A stretch of 64,000 bases of DNA from Pseudomonas entomophila (GTDB taxonomy: Bacteria; Pseudomonadota; Gammaproteobacteria; Pseudomonadales; Pseudomonadaceae). The notes under the pieces are model-generated. The model was not told the DNA's origin. It saw nothing but the letters and a program-made list of their open reading frames with translations, and searched no databases. The stretch is from positions 1 through 64,000 of the forward strand of contig NZ_JAAMQI010000009.1 in NCBI RefSeq assembly GCF_013523165.1, given 5' to 3'. Made by a program: the position numbers and the translations under genes. This document shows, one piece after another, positions 1 to 8,416 of the stretch; position 1 is the first letter of the stretch, and the number at the start of each line of letters is the position of its first letter.

Positions 1-24
1 ATACCGTTCGAACTGTTCGAGTGA
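1..24 (+). CDS. Possible 3' tail of an upstream gene (partial)
   Basis: Reading from base 1 in frame 1 gives seven sense codons (IPFELFE) and a TGA at 22-24. The tail has no in-frame interruption and could be the C-terminus of a gene entering from the left. Eight codons are too few to identify a product, and chance is a real alternative. Confidence 0.25.
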   Translation: MPFELFE

Positions 25-492
25 GGGTGGAAGGCCCGAGCATATCTACAATGCGGGCTCGATGCCCTAGGAGCGGCTCTGCTTCATGGCCTTCCCTCGA
101 TGATCAGTCGAGAACTTTGGCCTGCAATGAGGCAAAAGTCGAGATACAAGGAGCGGCCCCTGTGCCGCGATGGGCCGCAAAGCGGCCCTAAAATCGATTA
201 GCAGTAAGCCCCGGACCCTGCTAATTATCGTCATGTTCTCTGCGCGACAGCGCGGCGCCAAGGCGGCGGGCGGACTCCCACCGACCCACATTCGAGGCAA
301 CTGCCCGGTATCAGCCCACTGACTGGCCCCTGTGGGGGCGGGCTTGCCCGCGATGCAGACGCTGCCTGATCAGGTCCGGTCGCGGGCAAGCCGGTCATAC
401 ACCCTGGACTGCACTGGCGTCACAACAGGCAAACGCGCTCCTGTTTACGCCTGGAGCCTTATCCAGGTCCAGCGTACTTACCCTGGCGCCTG
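25..492. other. Intergenic region with REP-like palindromes, no gene seen
   Basis: No convincing coding region. It holds one GC-rich palindromic arm at about 149-194 (core GAGCGGCCCCTGTGCCGCGA), which matches the arms of the larger element at 26655 and 36004. It also holds an inverted pair of a different REP-type motif: GGGCGGGCTTGCCCGCGATG near 335-354 and its partner CGCGGGCAAGCCGG near 380-393. Such pairs are common between Pseudomonas genes. The short leftward ORF at 67-300 overlaps the palindrome and has no recognisable protein features. Confidence 0.6.
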
Positions 493-873
493 TCACCAGC
501 GCGGAGGGCCGTAGTACCCCGGCGGCGGACCGTAATGGCGGTAGTACTGCGGCGGTGGCGGCGGCGGCAGTACGCGCGTGTAGCGCTCGACGACATACGG
601 CTGAGGCTGGTAGTACACCGGCGGCGGGGGAGCCTGGATGTAGACGGGGGCGGGCTCGTAGTAGACCGGTTGTCGCTCGTAATAGACCGGTTGCCGCTCG
701 ACGTACGCCGGCCGGTCGTGGCCACCTGAAACCACGGCCCCGACCACGGCGCCCACCACGGCGGCACCTAGCACCGGGCCTGCGCCGCGCCAGCCACCGC
801 CATGGGCGGCGGCCGGGCCGCTGAAGGCCAGGATGCCGGTCAACAGGACCACGCCGGGAAGAAGACGGTTCAT
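493..873 (-). CDS. Exported Tyr/Pro-rich small protein with glycine-zipper segment
   Basis: This 126-residue protein starts with an apparent signal peptide (MNRLLPGVVLLTGILAFSG, cleavage probably after AAA). A short Gly/Ala/Val stretch follows (GAAVVGAVVGAVVSGG), resembling glycine-zipper envelope proteins. The rest is low complexity: repeated VYYERQP/VYYEPAP units, proline runs, and a Tyr/Pro/Gly-rich C-terminus. I chose the ATG at 873 because a GAGGA ribosome site lies just upstream and the signal peptide begins there; the open frame runs further upstream but without signal-like sequence. The family is common in Pseudomonas envelopes but has no assigned function that I can name. Confidence 0.75.
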   Translation of the reverse strand: MNRLLPGVVLLTGILAFSGPAAAHGGGWRGAGPVLGAAVVGAVVGAVVSGGHDRPAYVERQPVYYERQPVYYEPAPVYIQAPPPPVYYQPQPYVVERYTRVLPPPPPPQYYRHYGPPPGYYGPPRW

Positions 874-1019
874 TGCTGCTATCCTCGCAAAACCCCAGGT
901 TCGGGGACTGTCTATTTGACTGCCAAACCGCTTGCCCGAACACGCGCAATGGGTAAAGGTTGTGTAAGGCCCGACCAGCGGCCGACGCCTGCACACTCAT
1001 CATCCAAGGAGCCCTGTCC

Positions 1020-1844
1020 ATGACCGCCGTCCCCCCTAGCCGAGACACCGTACTGTGCATGTCGCTGGCCGGACGGCCCGGCACGTTCGGGGTGCGTTTT
1101 CACAACCACCTGTACCAACAGCTGGGGTTGGATTACTACTACAAGGCCATGAGCACCGATGACCTGCCTGCGGCCGTGGCGGGCATCCGTGCGCTGGGCA
1201 TCCGCGGGTGCGGCGTGTCCATGCCTTACAAGGAAGCCTGCCTGGCCCTGGTGGATGAGCTCGATCCCTCGGCAGCTGCGATCGAATCGGTCAACACGCT
1301 GGTCAACACCGGGGGCCATCTCAAGGCCTTCAACACCGACTACCTGGCCATTCGCCAACTGCTCGACCTGCACCAGATCGACCCCACCACGGCCTTCGCC
1401 CTGCGTGGCAGCGGTGGCATGGCCAAGGCCGTGGCCTGCGCCTTGCGCGATGCGGGGTTCACCCAGGGCATGATCATTGCGCGCAATGAACAGGCAGGCC
1501 GCCACCTGGCCGACCTGTGCGGCTATCGATGGCAGTCGGAACTGGGCGACCTGTGCCCGCCCATGCTGGTGAACGTCACACCGATCGGCATGAGTGGCGG
1601 CCCCGAGGCCGAGCGGTTGGCATTCCCCGAGCAGGCCGTGGACGCGGCCGAACGGGTGATCGACGTGGTCGCGCTGCCAGCCCAGACACCCCTCGTGCGA
1701 CGCGCACAGGCTGCCGGCAAACCGGTCATCACCGGGCTCGACGTGATTGCCTTGCAGGCGTTGGAGCAGTTCGTGCTCTACACCGGCATTCGCCCGGACG
1801 ACGACCAGGTGGCCGCCGCCGTTGCCTATGCGCGTGAGGGCTGA
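1020..1844 (+). CDS. Shikimate 5-dehydrogenase-like protein (AroE family)
   Basis: This 274-residue protein resembles AroE-family NADP-dependent shikimate/quinate dehydrogenases, which reduce 3-dehydroshikimate. The N-terminal part has the substrate domain (SLAGRPGTFGVRFHNHLY, GVSMPYKEACL with the expected Lys, and ESVNTLVN). A central glycine-rich stretch (RGSGGMAKAVACALRDAG) replaces the usual GAGGAA nucleotide loop. NVTPIGM follows, and the C-terminal YTG is also typical. The ATG at 1020 has AAGGAG upstream; the longer frame to 960 has no ribosome site. It stands alone, so it is more likely a catabolic or paralogous AroE-like enzyme than the main aromatic-pathway gene, but that is inference. 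Confidence 0.85.
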   Translation: MTAVPPSRDTVLCMSLAGRPGTFGVRFHNHLYQQLGLDYYYKAMSTDDLPAAVAGIRALGIRGCGVSMPYKEACLALVDELDPSAAAIESVNTLVNTGGHLKAFNTDYLAIRQLLDLHQIDPTTAFALRGSGGMAKAVACALRDAGFTQGMIIARNEQAGRHLADLCGYRWQSELGDLCPPMLVNVTPIGMSGGPEAERLAFPEQAVDAAERVIDVVALPAQTPLVRRAQAAGKPVITGLDVIALQALEQFVLYTGIRPDDDQVAAAVAYAREG

Positions 1845-1862
1845 TCTCAAGGCCGATCGGCA

Positions 1863-2102
1863 TCAGTGCGCAGGGCCGAGCTTCTGATCCACCAGCCAAC
1901 GACCATGGGCCAGTGACGCGTGTTGCGCATTGTCCAGGTCGGCCATGAAATGCCCGCTATAGGGCAAGGGCACACGTCGACCGGTATGGCCGTCCGGGTC
2001 GGTGATGGCGCAGCCGCCTGCATAAGGCGTGACGAGCCCGGAGTGGGTCTCGACGCGTGCGGTAATGAGGTGATCGCGGTAGTGGCAGCTCAGGGTATGC
2101 AT
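1863..2102 (-). CDS. Small conserved-looking hypothetical protein
   Basis: This 79-residue soluble protein has no membrane segment and no motif I recognise. It has two halves: a basic strand-rich start (LSCHYRDHLITARVETHSG) and an acidic, His-containing end (GHFMADLDNAQHASLAHGRW). The start codon lies 7 nt after a GGTAAGG-like site. It faces the AroE-like gene tail to tail, 18 bp away, and is followed in the same direction by glyoxalase I upstream at 2194-2715. Codon use matches the neighbours, which argues for a real gene. Function unknown. Confidence 0.6.
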   Translation of the reverse strand: MHTLSCHYRDHLITARVETHSGLVTPYAGGCAITDPDGHTGRRVPLPYSGHFMADLDNAQHASLAHGRWLVDQKLGPAH

Positions 2103-2193
2103 CGTCCTTACCTCGTCAAAGATGGTCGGGAAGTGCGGTCTCTCCGATATACCACGCGCAAGGGGCCAGGCAGGCCTGGCCCGACGAACGTAC

Positions 2194-2715
2194 TTACAGG
2201 GCGGTAGGCTGGATGATCTCGACCCAGTAGCCGTCCGGGTCCTTGATGAAGGCGATGCTCTTCATGCGGCCATCGGTGAGGCGCTTCTGGAACGGCACGT
2301 CGAGCTGCTCGAAGCGTTCGCAAGCCGACTGGATGTCCGGCACGGACACGCAGATATGGCCAAAGCCACGCGGGTCGCTGTTGCCGTCATGATACACGGC
2401 GCCTTCTTCGTGCTCGGTGCCGTGATTGTGAGTCAGCTCGAGCACGCCGGGGATCGACTTCATCCACTCGGTGCGCTTGGCATCGTCTTCCGGGATCTGG
2501 GAGGCCTCTGCCAGTACCAGGAAGTACAGGCTGAACTTCGCCTCGGCGAAGTCACGCTTCTCGACCAAGGTGAACCCCAGGATACGGGTATAGAAGTCCA
2601 GCGAGCGGGTGATGTCCTTGACCCGCAACATGGTGTGGTTGAACACGAACTGCGCGGTGGCCGCATCCGGTTGCGCGGTGACACCTGGCAGGTGGGCGAG
2701 GGTTTGCAGGCTCAT
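2194..2715 (-). CDS. gloA: Lactoylglutathione lyase (glyoxalase I)
   Basis: This 173-residue enzyme isomerises the hemithioacetal of methylglyoxal and glutathione to S-lactoylglutathione. It belongs to the longer, eukaryote-like GloA class (compare human GLO1), with two beta-alpha-beta-beta-beta modules. Likely metal ligands by position are His27 (FNHTMLRVKD), Glu93 (GVLELTHNHGT), His120 (GFGHICVSVPD) and Glu166 (GYWVEIIQP). The substrate-region motif GNSDPRGFGH is intact. The ATG at 2715 follows a GGAG site. A longer frame to 2769 would add 18 residues without homology and without a ribosome site. It lies downstream of the MvaT-type gene but is separated from it by hairpins. Confidence 0.93.
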   Translation of the reverse strand: MSLQTLAHLPGVTAQPDAATAQFVFNHTMLRVKDITRSLDFYTRILGFTLVEKRDFAEAKFSLYFLVLAEASQIPEDDAKRTEWMKSIPGVLELTHNHGTEHEEGAVYHDGNSDPRGFGHICVSVPDIQSACERFEQLDVPFQKRLTDGRMKSIAFIKDPDGYWVEIIQPTAL

Positions 2716-2800
2716 GGAAGCTCCAGGGCTAGGTCGGACGACAGGTCCGACGGTCAGACGAAGGTTCATGATACGGCAGTGAATCGATTGCGCAAATGAA

Positions 2801-2829
2801 AGCGCCCTGCTCGAGAGGAGCAGGGCGCT
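2801..2829 (-). terminator. Rho-independent terminator after the MvaT-type gene
   Basis: A perfect 12-bp stem (AGCGCCCTGCTC at 2801-2812 with its complement at 2818-2829) has a 5-nt loop. On the minus strand it is followed by TTTCATTT, a moderately U-rich tail. It lies between the MvaT-type gene (stop at 2937) and gloA, so it probably ends the former. A second short palindrome, GCCCGCA-TG-TGCGGGC at 2839-2854, lies beside it. Confidence 0.7.
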
Positions 2830-2936
2830 GGAAGAGAGGCCCGCATGTGCGGGCGCGTGATGGGGTCGCTAATCCGTTAGCTGGCTCAATGATGCAAGAG
2901 CCGCTGTGAAAAAAGTGTGAAGCGTGCGTCGATGAA

Positions 2937-3311
2937 TCATGAGCGAACCCAACTTTCTACGGTATCGGCGCCATACTCCTGTTTCCAGGCTTTCAAGCCG
3001 CGGTGGTTGCCGCCTTTCGTCTCGATCAACTCACCGGAATGCGGGTTTTCGTAGACCTTGACCTGACGGGCGCGGCGCGTTGCCTTCTTGGGCGCACTGC
3101 CGGACTTTGGCGACGCCTGCTCGCGATGGTGCGGGTCGAGGATGTCGACGATGTCGTTCAGGCCTTTCTTGTAGCCTTTCATCAACTCCAGCAGTTTTTC
3201 TTCGAACTCGATTTCACGCTTGAGGCTGGCGTCTTGCTTCATCGATTCAAGTTGCGCGATTTGCGTCTGCAGGGCTTTTTCGGCAGCACGGAACTCAACA
3301 AGTCTGGACAC
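2937..3311 (-). CDS. MvaT/MvaU (Tur)-family H-NS-like xenogeneic silencer
   Basis: This 124-residue nucleoid-associated protein is of the MvaT class found only in pseudomonads. Residues ~1-60 form the coiled-coil oligomerisation region (LVEFRAAEKALQTQIAQLES, KREIEFEEKL). A basic linker (KKATRRARQ) leads to the C-terminal DNA-binding module (VKVYENPHSGELIETKGGNHRGLKAWKQ at about residues 83-110, quoted in part: YENPHSGE and GGNHRGLKAWKQEYG). Such proteins bind AT-rich DNA and silence horizontally acquired or surface-polysaccharide genes. I place the start at GTG 3311, which has AGGAG 8 nt upstream and gives the family's usual SRLVEFRAAEK beginning. A GTG at 3320 lies almost on top of that site. 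Which paralogue it is cannot be settled here. Confidence 0.92.
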   Translation of the reverse strand: MSRLVEFRAAEKALQTQIAQLESMKQDASLKREIEFEEKLLELMKGYKKGLNDIVDILDPHHREQASPKSGSAPKKATRRARQVKVYENPHSGELIETKGGNHRGLKAWKQEYGADTVESWVRS

Positions 3312-3556
3312 GAGGGACACTCCTGGGCGTCGATCAATAAGGTGAAGTACGAAGAAGGTTGAAACACTCTACTTCAAATGCGTGGACACCTTCGAGTGTA
3401 GTAGCGACGATACGCCAGGTAAACTAAAACATTCTGTGTACGAGAAAGGAACTTTCCATACTTTTGCGCTGCACTGAAACGCCTTGCAAACTTGATAAGG
3501 CCAGGTGCATGTCATCGGCCTTCGAATGCCCATCCCTCTTTCAGGAACCTTCTTTC

Positions 3557-4303
3557 ATGAAACGTTTGCTGCTGATCGGCATGGGGCCTGGTGATCCACG
3601 GCAGGTCACCTTCGAGGCGGTCGAGGCGATGCGCAGTGCCTCGGTGTTCTTCGTGCATGACAAGGGCGCGCGCACGGCCGACCTGCGCCAGGCGCGCATC
3701 GCCTTGCTGCATCGTTATCTCGAGCCTGACCGCTACCGTGTGGTCATGCTTCAAGACCCACGTCGTGACGTGCGCGAAGCGGATTATCAAGGCGCGGTCG
3801 GCGACTGGCACCGCCAGCGTGCATGCCTGTATGCCAAGGCGCTCGAGGACGAACTGGCGACCGACGCGGTCGGTGCGTTTCTGGTATGGGGCGATCCTGG
3901 GCTGTACGACAGTACGCTGCGCATCCTCGAGCACATCGTCCGACAAGGCGGGGCCTACGAAGTGGAGGTCATTCCGGGGATCAGCAGCGTTCAGGCGCTG
4001 GCAGCGCGTCACCAGGTGCCCTTGACCCGGCTGGGCCAGCCGCTGACGATTCTGCCAGGTCGGCAACTGGCGCAGTACCCGTCCGCGCACGACCGGGTGG
4101 TGATGCTCGACGGCAACTGCGCGTTCGCCGGGCTCGACGAGCCTGGCGTGTTCATCTACTGGGGCGCCTACCTGGGCAGCGCAGACGAAGTGCTCATCGC
4201 CGGCCCGTTGTCCGAGGTTCGCGAACGGATCCTCGAGACCCGCGACCGCTTGCGGCAAGAGAAAGGCTGGATCATGGACGTCTATCTGCTCAGGCGGCCC
4301 TGA
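3557..4303 (+). CDS. cobF: Precorrin-6A synthase (deacetylating)
   Basis: This 248-residue protein is an S-adenosylmethionine-dependent methyltransferase of the tetrapyrrole methylase family. It matches CobF of the aerobic cobalamin pathway, which methylates C-1 of precorrin-5 and removes the acetyl group. Visible features are the N-terminal GMGPGDPRQVT (methylase GxGxGD), WGDPGLYDSTLRI, PGISSVQALAARH and a C-terminal half ending in DVYLLRRP. The ATG at 3557 has AGGA upstream; the 31 extra residues available upstream are unlike the family. No other cob gene lies nearby, so it is an orphan from its pathway, which is usual for cobF in some pseudomonads. Confidence 0.92.
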   Translation: MKRLLLIGMGPGDPRQVTFEAVEAMRSASVFFVHDKGARTADLRQARIALLHRYLEPDRYRVVMLQDPRRDVREADYQGAVGDWHRQRACLYAKALEDELATDAVGAFLVWGDPGLYDSTLRILEHIVRQGGAYEVEVIPGISSVQALAARHQVPLTRLGQPLTILPGRQLAQYPSAHDRVVMLDGNCAFAGLDEPGVFIYWGAYLGSADEVLIAGPLSEVRERILETRDRLRQEKGWIMDVYLLRRP

Positions 4304-4339
4304 GCCGCTTCGCCTGGGGTTGCGCCAGCGCCTGTCGAC

Positions 4340-4690
4340 TCAGGCCAGGATGCTCTGCACCTTGTCCCGCAAGGCATCGATGCTGTAAGGCTTGCCGATC
4401 GAATGCATGCCTTCTGGCACCTGGAGGCTGTCGGCATAGCCGCTGGCGAACAGGATGGGCAGGTCGGGGCGCTCGGCCCGGACCTTGAGGGCCAGATCGG
4501 TACCTCTCATGTCCGGCAGGCCGACGTCGGTCATCATCAGGTCGACCACCGTGTCGGGATCGCTCAGGATCTTCAGCGCTGCGGCAGCGTCCTCGGCTTC
4601 CAGGACGGAATACGCCAGTTCGTCGAGCACTTCGACCGTCAACATGCGGACGATATCGTCATCTTCGACGACGAGCAGGGTGGGCATCAT
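4340..4690 (-). CDS. Single-domain response regulator (CheY-like receiver)
   Basis: This 116-residue protein is a receiver domain only: acidic pocket LLVVEDDDIVR, phospho-acceptor Asp in DLMMTDVGLPDMRG, the conserved Ser in FASGYAD, and the Lys in IGKPYS. There is no output domain. It resembles the C-terminal receivers of hybrid kinases and may relay phosphate among the kinases at 4943-17334. The reading frame begins ATG ATG; the first has AGGA six bases upstream. It converges with cobF. Upstream DNA (4691-4720) is AT-rich with TATAGAAT on the minus strand, a plausible -10. Confidence 0.88.
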   Translation of the reverse strand: MMPTLLVVEDDDIVRMLTVEVLDELAYSVLEAEDAAAALKILSDPDTVVDLMMTDVGLPDMRGTDLALKVRAERPDLPILFASGYADSLQVPEGMHSIGKPYSIDALRDKVQSILA

Positions 4691-4942
4691 TAGAATCCTG
4701 TACGCAAATATTCTATATTCTGTGCCCCGCGAGGGGGCAGAAGTTCCGTCAGCATAACGTTGCCGTGGCAGCGAGGGAACGTTTGTCGCACGCGGGTTTC
4801 TGATTCCGGTCGAGCACAGCCCGGTCGTGCGCCTCTGGCCGCATCACCTGGCCGATGTCGACGCCAGCTTTGAGAGTACAAACCCTGTGCAGTTCGATCA
4901 CGCGCACTTTTTTCTTCGGATCTTTCGTTCGGGCCTTCCTAC

Positions 4943-7900
4943 ATGATTCAAGCCGCCTCCATGGACCAGCGCAGTTTTCGCAAGCTGCTGGCGCGCAACG
5001 TCGGCCTGCCGCTGGGCTTGGGCCTGCTGGGCACCGTCGCCTTCGTCGGCGTGGTCGCCTACCTGTTGTCCGCGATGCAGTGGGTCGAGCACACCGACCG
5101 CACCATCGGTAACGCCAACGAGGCGGTCAAGCTGTCGATCGACCTGGAAACCGGCATGCGTGGCTTCCTGATCACCGGCAATGAAAGCTTCCTGGACCCC
5201 TACGAAGTGGCCAAGCCCCGCGTGCTCCAGGGGCTCGAGGACCTGCGCGAGCTGGTCGACGACAACCCGCAGCAGGTCGACCGGGTCAACCGCCTGATCG
5301 CGCTGCAGAACGCCTGGAACCAGTTCGCCAGCGAGATGATCGCGCTGCGCCGCAGCCAGGGCGCCTACCAGCAAGCCATCGGCAATGGGCGCGGCAAGCG
5401 CCTGACCGACGAGATCCGCCGCGAATTCGACGCGTTCATCAGCAGCGAACAGCAGTTGCGCTCCATGCGGCACGACACGGTCAGCACGGCCACCGTGACC
5501 GGCATCACCACCTTCATCCTGCTGCTGGTCTCGCTCAGCGGTCTGCTGGCCTACCTGGGTCGGCGCGATCTGCTGGCCCTGTCGGACAGCTACGTCGCCA
5601 ACCTCCAGGCCCAGCAACGTGCTGCCGAACGCCTGGAACACCAGGCCTGGTTGCGCAATGGACAGACGCAACTGGCCGAGCAGGTGCTCGGTCAGCTCAC
5701 CCTGGCGATGCTCGGGGACAACACGTTGCGGTTCTTCGCCAGTTACCTGGGCAGCGTGGTCGGGGCCTTCTACGTGCGTAACGCGCACGGCCAGCTGATC
5801 CGCGTGGCCAGTTATGGCCTGGGCGCCGAGGCGCAGGCGCGTGACCAGGTGCTCCAGGGCCACGAGGGCCTGCTGGCCCAGGTCGTCGGGCAAGGGCGGC
5901 AACTGCGCCTCGACACGCTGCCGGCCGATTACTACCGACTCAGCTCCGGCCTCGGTGACGGCCTGCCGCGCAGCGCGCTGCTGGTGCCGACGCGCGACGA
6001 TGGGCAGGTCAACGGCGTGCTCGAACTGGGCTTCCTGCGTCCGCTGTCCGATCGCGACACCGAACTGCTCGAGCAGGTGGCGGACAACCTCGGCCTGTCG
6101 ATCGAGACCGCGCGCTATCGTCAGCGCCTGCAGGAGGTGCTGGCCGAGACCCAGCAACTCAACGAGGAGCTGCAGGTCCAGCAGGAAGAACTCAAGACCG
6201 CCAACGAAGAACTCGAGGAACAGTCACGTGTGCTCAAGGAGTCCCAGGCCTACCTGGAGACGCAGCAGGCCGAGCTGGAGCAGACCAACGAGCAGCTCGC
6301 CGAGCGCACCGATGCGCTGGACCTCAAGAACAACGAGCTCAACCAGGCGCAGATCGAGCTGCAGGCCCGGGCCGATGCCTTGCAGCAGTCGAGCCGCTAC
6401 AAGTCCGAGTTCCTCGCCAACATGTCCCATGAGCTGCGCACGCCGCTCAACAGTTCGTTGATCCTGGCCAAGTTGCTGGCCGAGAACGGCCAAGGCAACC
6501 TCAGCGCCGACCAGGTGAAGTTCGCCGAGTCGATCTATTCGGCCGGCAATGACCTGCTCAACCTGATCAACGACATTCTCGACATCGCCAAGGTCGAGGC
6601 CGGCAAGCTCGACATGCGTCCGGAGCATACCCCGGTGACGCGCCTGGTCGGCGGCTTGCAGTCGATGTTCGAGCCGCTGGCCCAGGACAAGGGCCTGACC
6701 TTCGAAGTCAGCCTCGAACCGGACGTGCCGGCAGCCCTGTTCACCGACCGCCAGCGCCTGGAACAGATCCTCAAGAACCTGCTGTCCAATGCCATCAAGT
6801 TCACCGACAAAGGCCGCGTCAGCCTGACGGTCAGCCCTGCACCTGACCAGGGCCTGGTGTTCGCCGTGCGTGACAGCGGCATCGGCATTCCTGCCGATCA
6901 GCACGAAGCCATTTTCGGGGCCTTCCACCAGGTCGACGGCACCAGCAACCGACGCTTTGGCGGCACGGGCCTGGGGTTGTCCATTTCCCGCGACCTGGCG
7001 CGTCTGCTGGGCGGGCAGATCCAGGTCAGCAGTACGCCAGGGGAGGGCAGCCTGTTCAGCCTCACGCTGCCCGCGCATTACGAGCCCGGCGAAACGCTCG
7101 CACCCAAGAAAGAAGCACCCGTACCTGCGGCGCTGCCCGCCGCGCTGGCAGTGCCCGTGGCACTGCCGCAAGCGCCGGTGGTACGGGTCGCGCCGACCTT
7201 CACCGACGACCGGCAGCATGCGCCTTTCGACAAGCGCTGCATCCTGGTGATCGAGGACGAGCCGAACTTCGCCCGCATTCTCTATGACCTGGCCCATGAG
7301 CTGGGCTACCACTGCCTGGTCGCCCACGCCGCCGACGATGGTTTCGAGCTGGCCGCCCGCTACATCCCCGATGCCATCCTGCTGGACATGCGCCTGCCAG
7401 ACCATTCCGGCCTCACCGTGCTGCAACGGCTCAAGGAACAACCCGACACACGGCACATCCCGGTGCACATCATCTCGGTCGAGGACCGGGTCGAGGCCGC
7501 CATGCACATGGGCGCGGTGGGGTATGCGGTCAAGCCGGCCAGTCGCGAGCAGCTCAAGGAGGTCTTCGGTCGTCTCGAGGCCAAGCTGACGCAGAAGCTC
7601 AAGCACATCCTGCTGGTGGAGGACGACGCGCTGCAACGCGAGAGCATCGCCATGCTGATCGGCGACGAAGACGTGGAGATCACTGCAGTCGGTACGGCCG
7701 GCGAAGCCCTGGAACTGCTCCATGCCCACGTCTACGACTGCATGATCATCGACCTCAAGCTGCCGGACATGCTCGGCAACGAGCTGCTCAAGCGCATGAC
7801 CACCGAGGACATCCGCGCCTTCCCGCCGGTGATCGTCTACACCGGGCGCAACCTGACCCGCGACGAAGAAGCCGACCTGCTCAAGTACTCGCGCTCGATC

Positions 7901-8416
7901 ATCATCAAGGGCGCCCGGTCGCCCGAGCGCCTGCTCGACGAGGTCACGCTGTTCCTGCATAAGGTCGAATCGCAGCTCTCCCACGAGCGCCAGCGCATGC
8001 TCAAGACCGCTCGCAGCCGCGACAAGGTGTTCGAGGGGCGCAAGATCCTGCTGGTCGATGACGACGTGCGCAACATCTTCGCTCTCACCAGCGCGCTGGA
8101 GCACAAGGGCGCCCATGTGGAGATCGGCCGCAATGGCCGCGAAGCCATCGAGCGGCTCGAGCAGCACGACGACATCGACCTGGTGCTGATGGACGTGATG
8201 ATGCCGGAGATGGACGGCTACGAGGCCACCCGGTTGATTCGCCAGCGTCCCGAATGGCGCAAGCTGCCGATCATCGCCGTCACGGCCAAAGCCATGAAGG
8301 ACGACCAGCACCGCTGCCTGCAGGCGGGCGCCAACGACTACCTGGCCAAGCCGATCGACCTTGACCGACTGTTCTCCCTGATCCGCGTCTGGCTGCCGCA
8401 ACTGGAGCGAATTTGA
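4943..8416 (+). CDS. Hybrid sensor kinase: CHASE3-GAF-HisKA-HATPase-three receivers
   Basis: This 1157-residue membrane kinase has TM1 at ~21-43, a periplasmic helical CHASE3-type domain (LETGMRGFLITGNESFLDPY), and TM2 at ~185-207. A GAF-like domain (~230-390) and a long coiled coil rich in E/Q (~395-485) follow. The HisKA phospho-acceptor is His496 in ANMSHELRTPLN. The ATPase motifs are NLLSNAIKFT, DSGIGIP and GTGLGLSISRDLA. Three receivers begin near residues 764, 888 and 1033 (Asp in LLDMRLPDHSG, IIDLKLPDMLG and LMDVMMPEMDGYE). It is first in an operon with cheR/cheB-like genes. Neither ATG at 4943 nor ATG at 4961 has a good ribosome site, so the start is uncertain by six codons. The ligand is unknown. 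Confidence 0.92.
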   Translation: MIQAASMDQRSFRKLLARNVGLPLGLGLLGTVAFVGVVAYLLSAMQWVEHTDRTIGNANEAVKLSIDLETGMRGFLITGNESFLDPYEVAKPRVLQGLEDLRELVDDNPQQVDRVNRLIALQNAWNQFASEMIALRRSQGAYQQAIGNGRGKRLTDEIRREFDAFISSEQQLRSMRHDTVSTATVTGITTFILLLVSLSGLLAYLGRRDLLALSDSYVANLQAQQRAAERLEHQAWLRNGQTQLAEQVLGQLTLAMLGDNTLRFFASYLGSVVGAFYVRNAHGQLIRVASYGLGAEAQARDQVLQGHEGLLAQVVGQGRQLRLDTLPADYYRLSSGLGDGLPRSALLVPTRDDGQVNGVLELGFLRPLSDRDTELLEQVADNLGLSIETARYRQRLQEVLAETQQLNEELQVQQEELKTANEELEEQSRVLKESQAYLETQQAELEQTNEQLAERTDALDLKNNELNQAQIELQARADALQQSSRYKSEFLANMSHELRTPLNSSLILAKLLAENGQGNLSADQVKFAESIYSAGNDLLNLINDILDIAKVEAGKLDMRPEHTPVTRLVGGLQSMFEPLAQDKGLTFEVSLEPDVPAALFTDRQRLEQILKNLLSNAIKFTDKGRVSLTVSPAPDQGLVFAVRDSGIGIPADQHEAIFGAFHQVDGTSNRRFGGTGLGLSISRDLARLLGGQIQVSSTPGEGSLFSLTLPAHYEPGETLAPKKEAPVPAALPAALAVPVALPQAPVVRVAPTFTDDRQHAPFDKRCILVIEDEPNFARILYDLAHELGYHCLVAHAADDGFELAARYIPDAILLDMRLPDHSGLTVLQRLKEQPDTRHIPVHIISVEDRVEAAMHMGAVGYAVKPASREQLKEVFGRLEAKLTQKLKHILLVEDDALQRESIAMLIGDEDVEITAVGTAGEALELLHAHVYDCMIIDLKLPDMLGNELLKRMTTEDIRAFPPVIVYTGRNLTRDEEADLLKYSRSIIIKGARSPERLLDEVTLFLHKVESQLSHERQRMLKTARSRDKVFEGRKILLVDDDVRNIFALTSALEHKGAHVEIGRNGREAIERLEQHDDIDLVLMDVMMPEMDGYEATRLIRQRPEWRKLPIIAVTAKAMKDDQHRCLQAGANDYLAKPIDLDRLFSLIRVWLPQLERI

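Noticed and set aside
67..300. 77-residue leftward ORF
   Set aside because: It runs through a REP-like palindrome and has no ribosome site or protein-like composition.
6224..8401. 725-residue leftward frame opposite the CHASE3 kinase
   Set aside because: It is the antisense shadow of coding sequence with receiver motifs. It has no ribosome site or recognisable domain.
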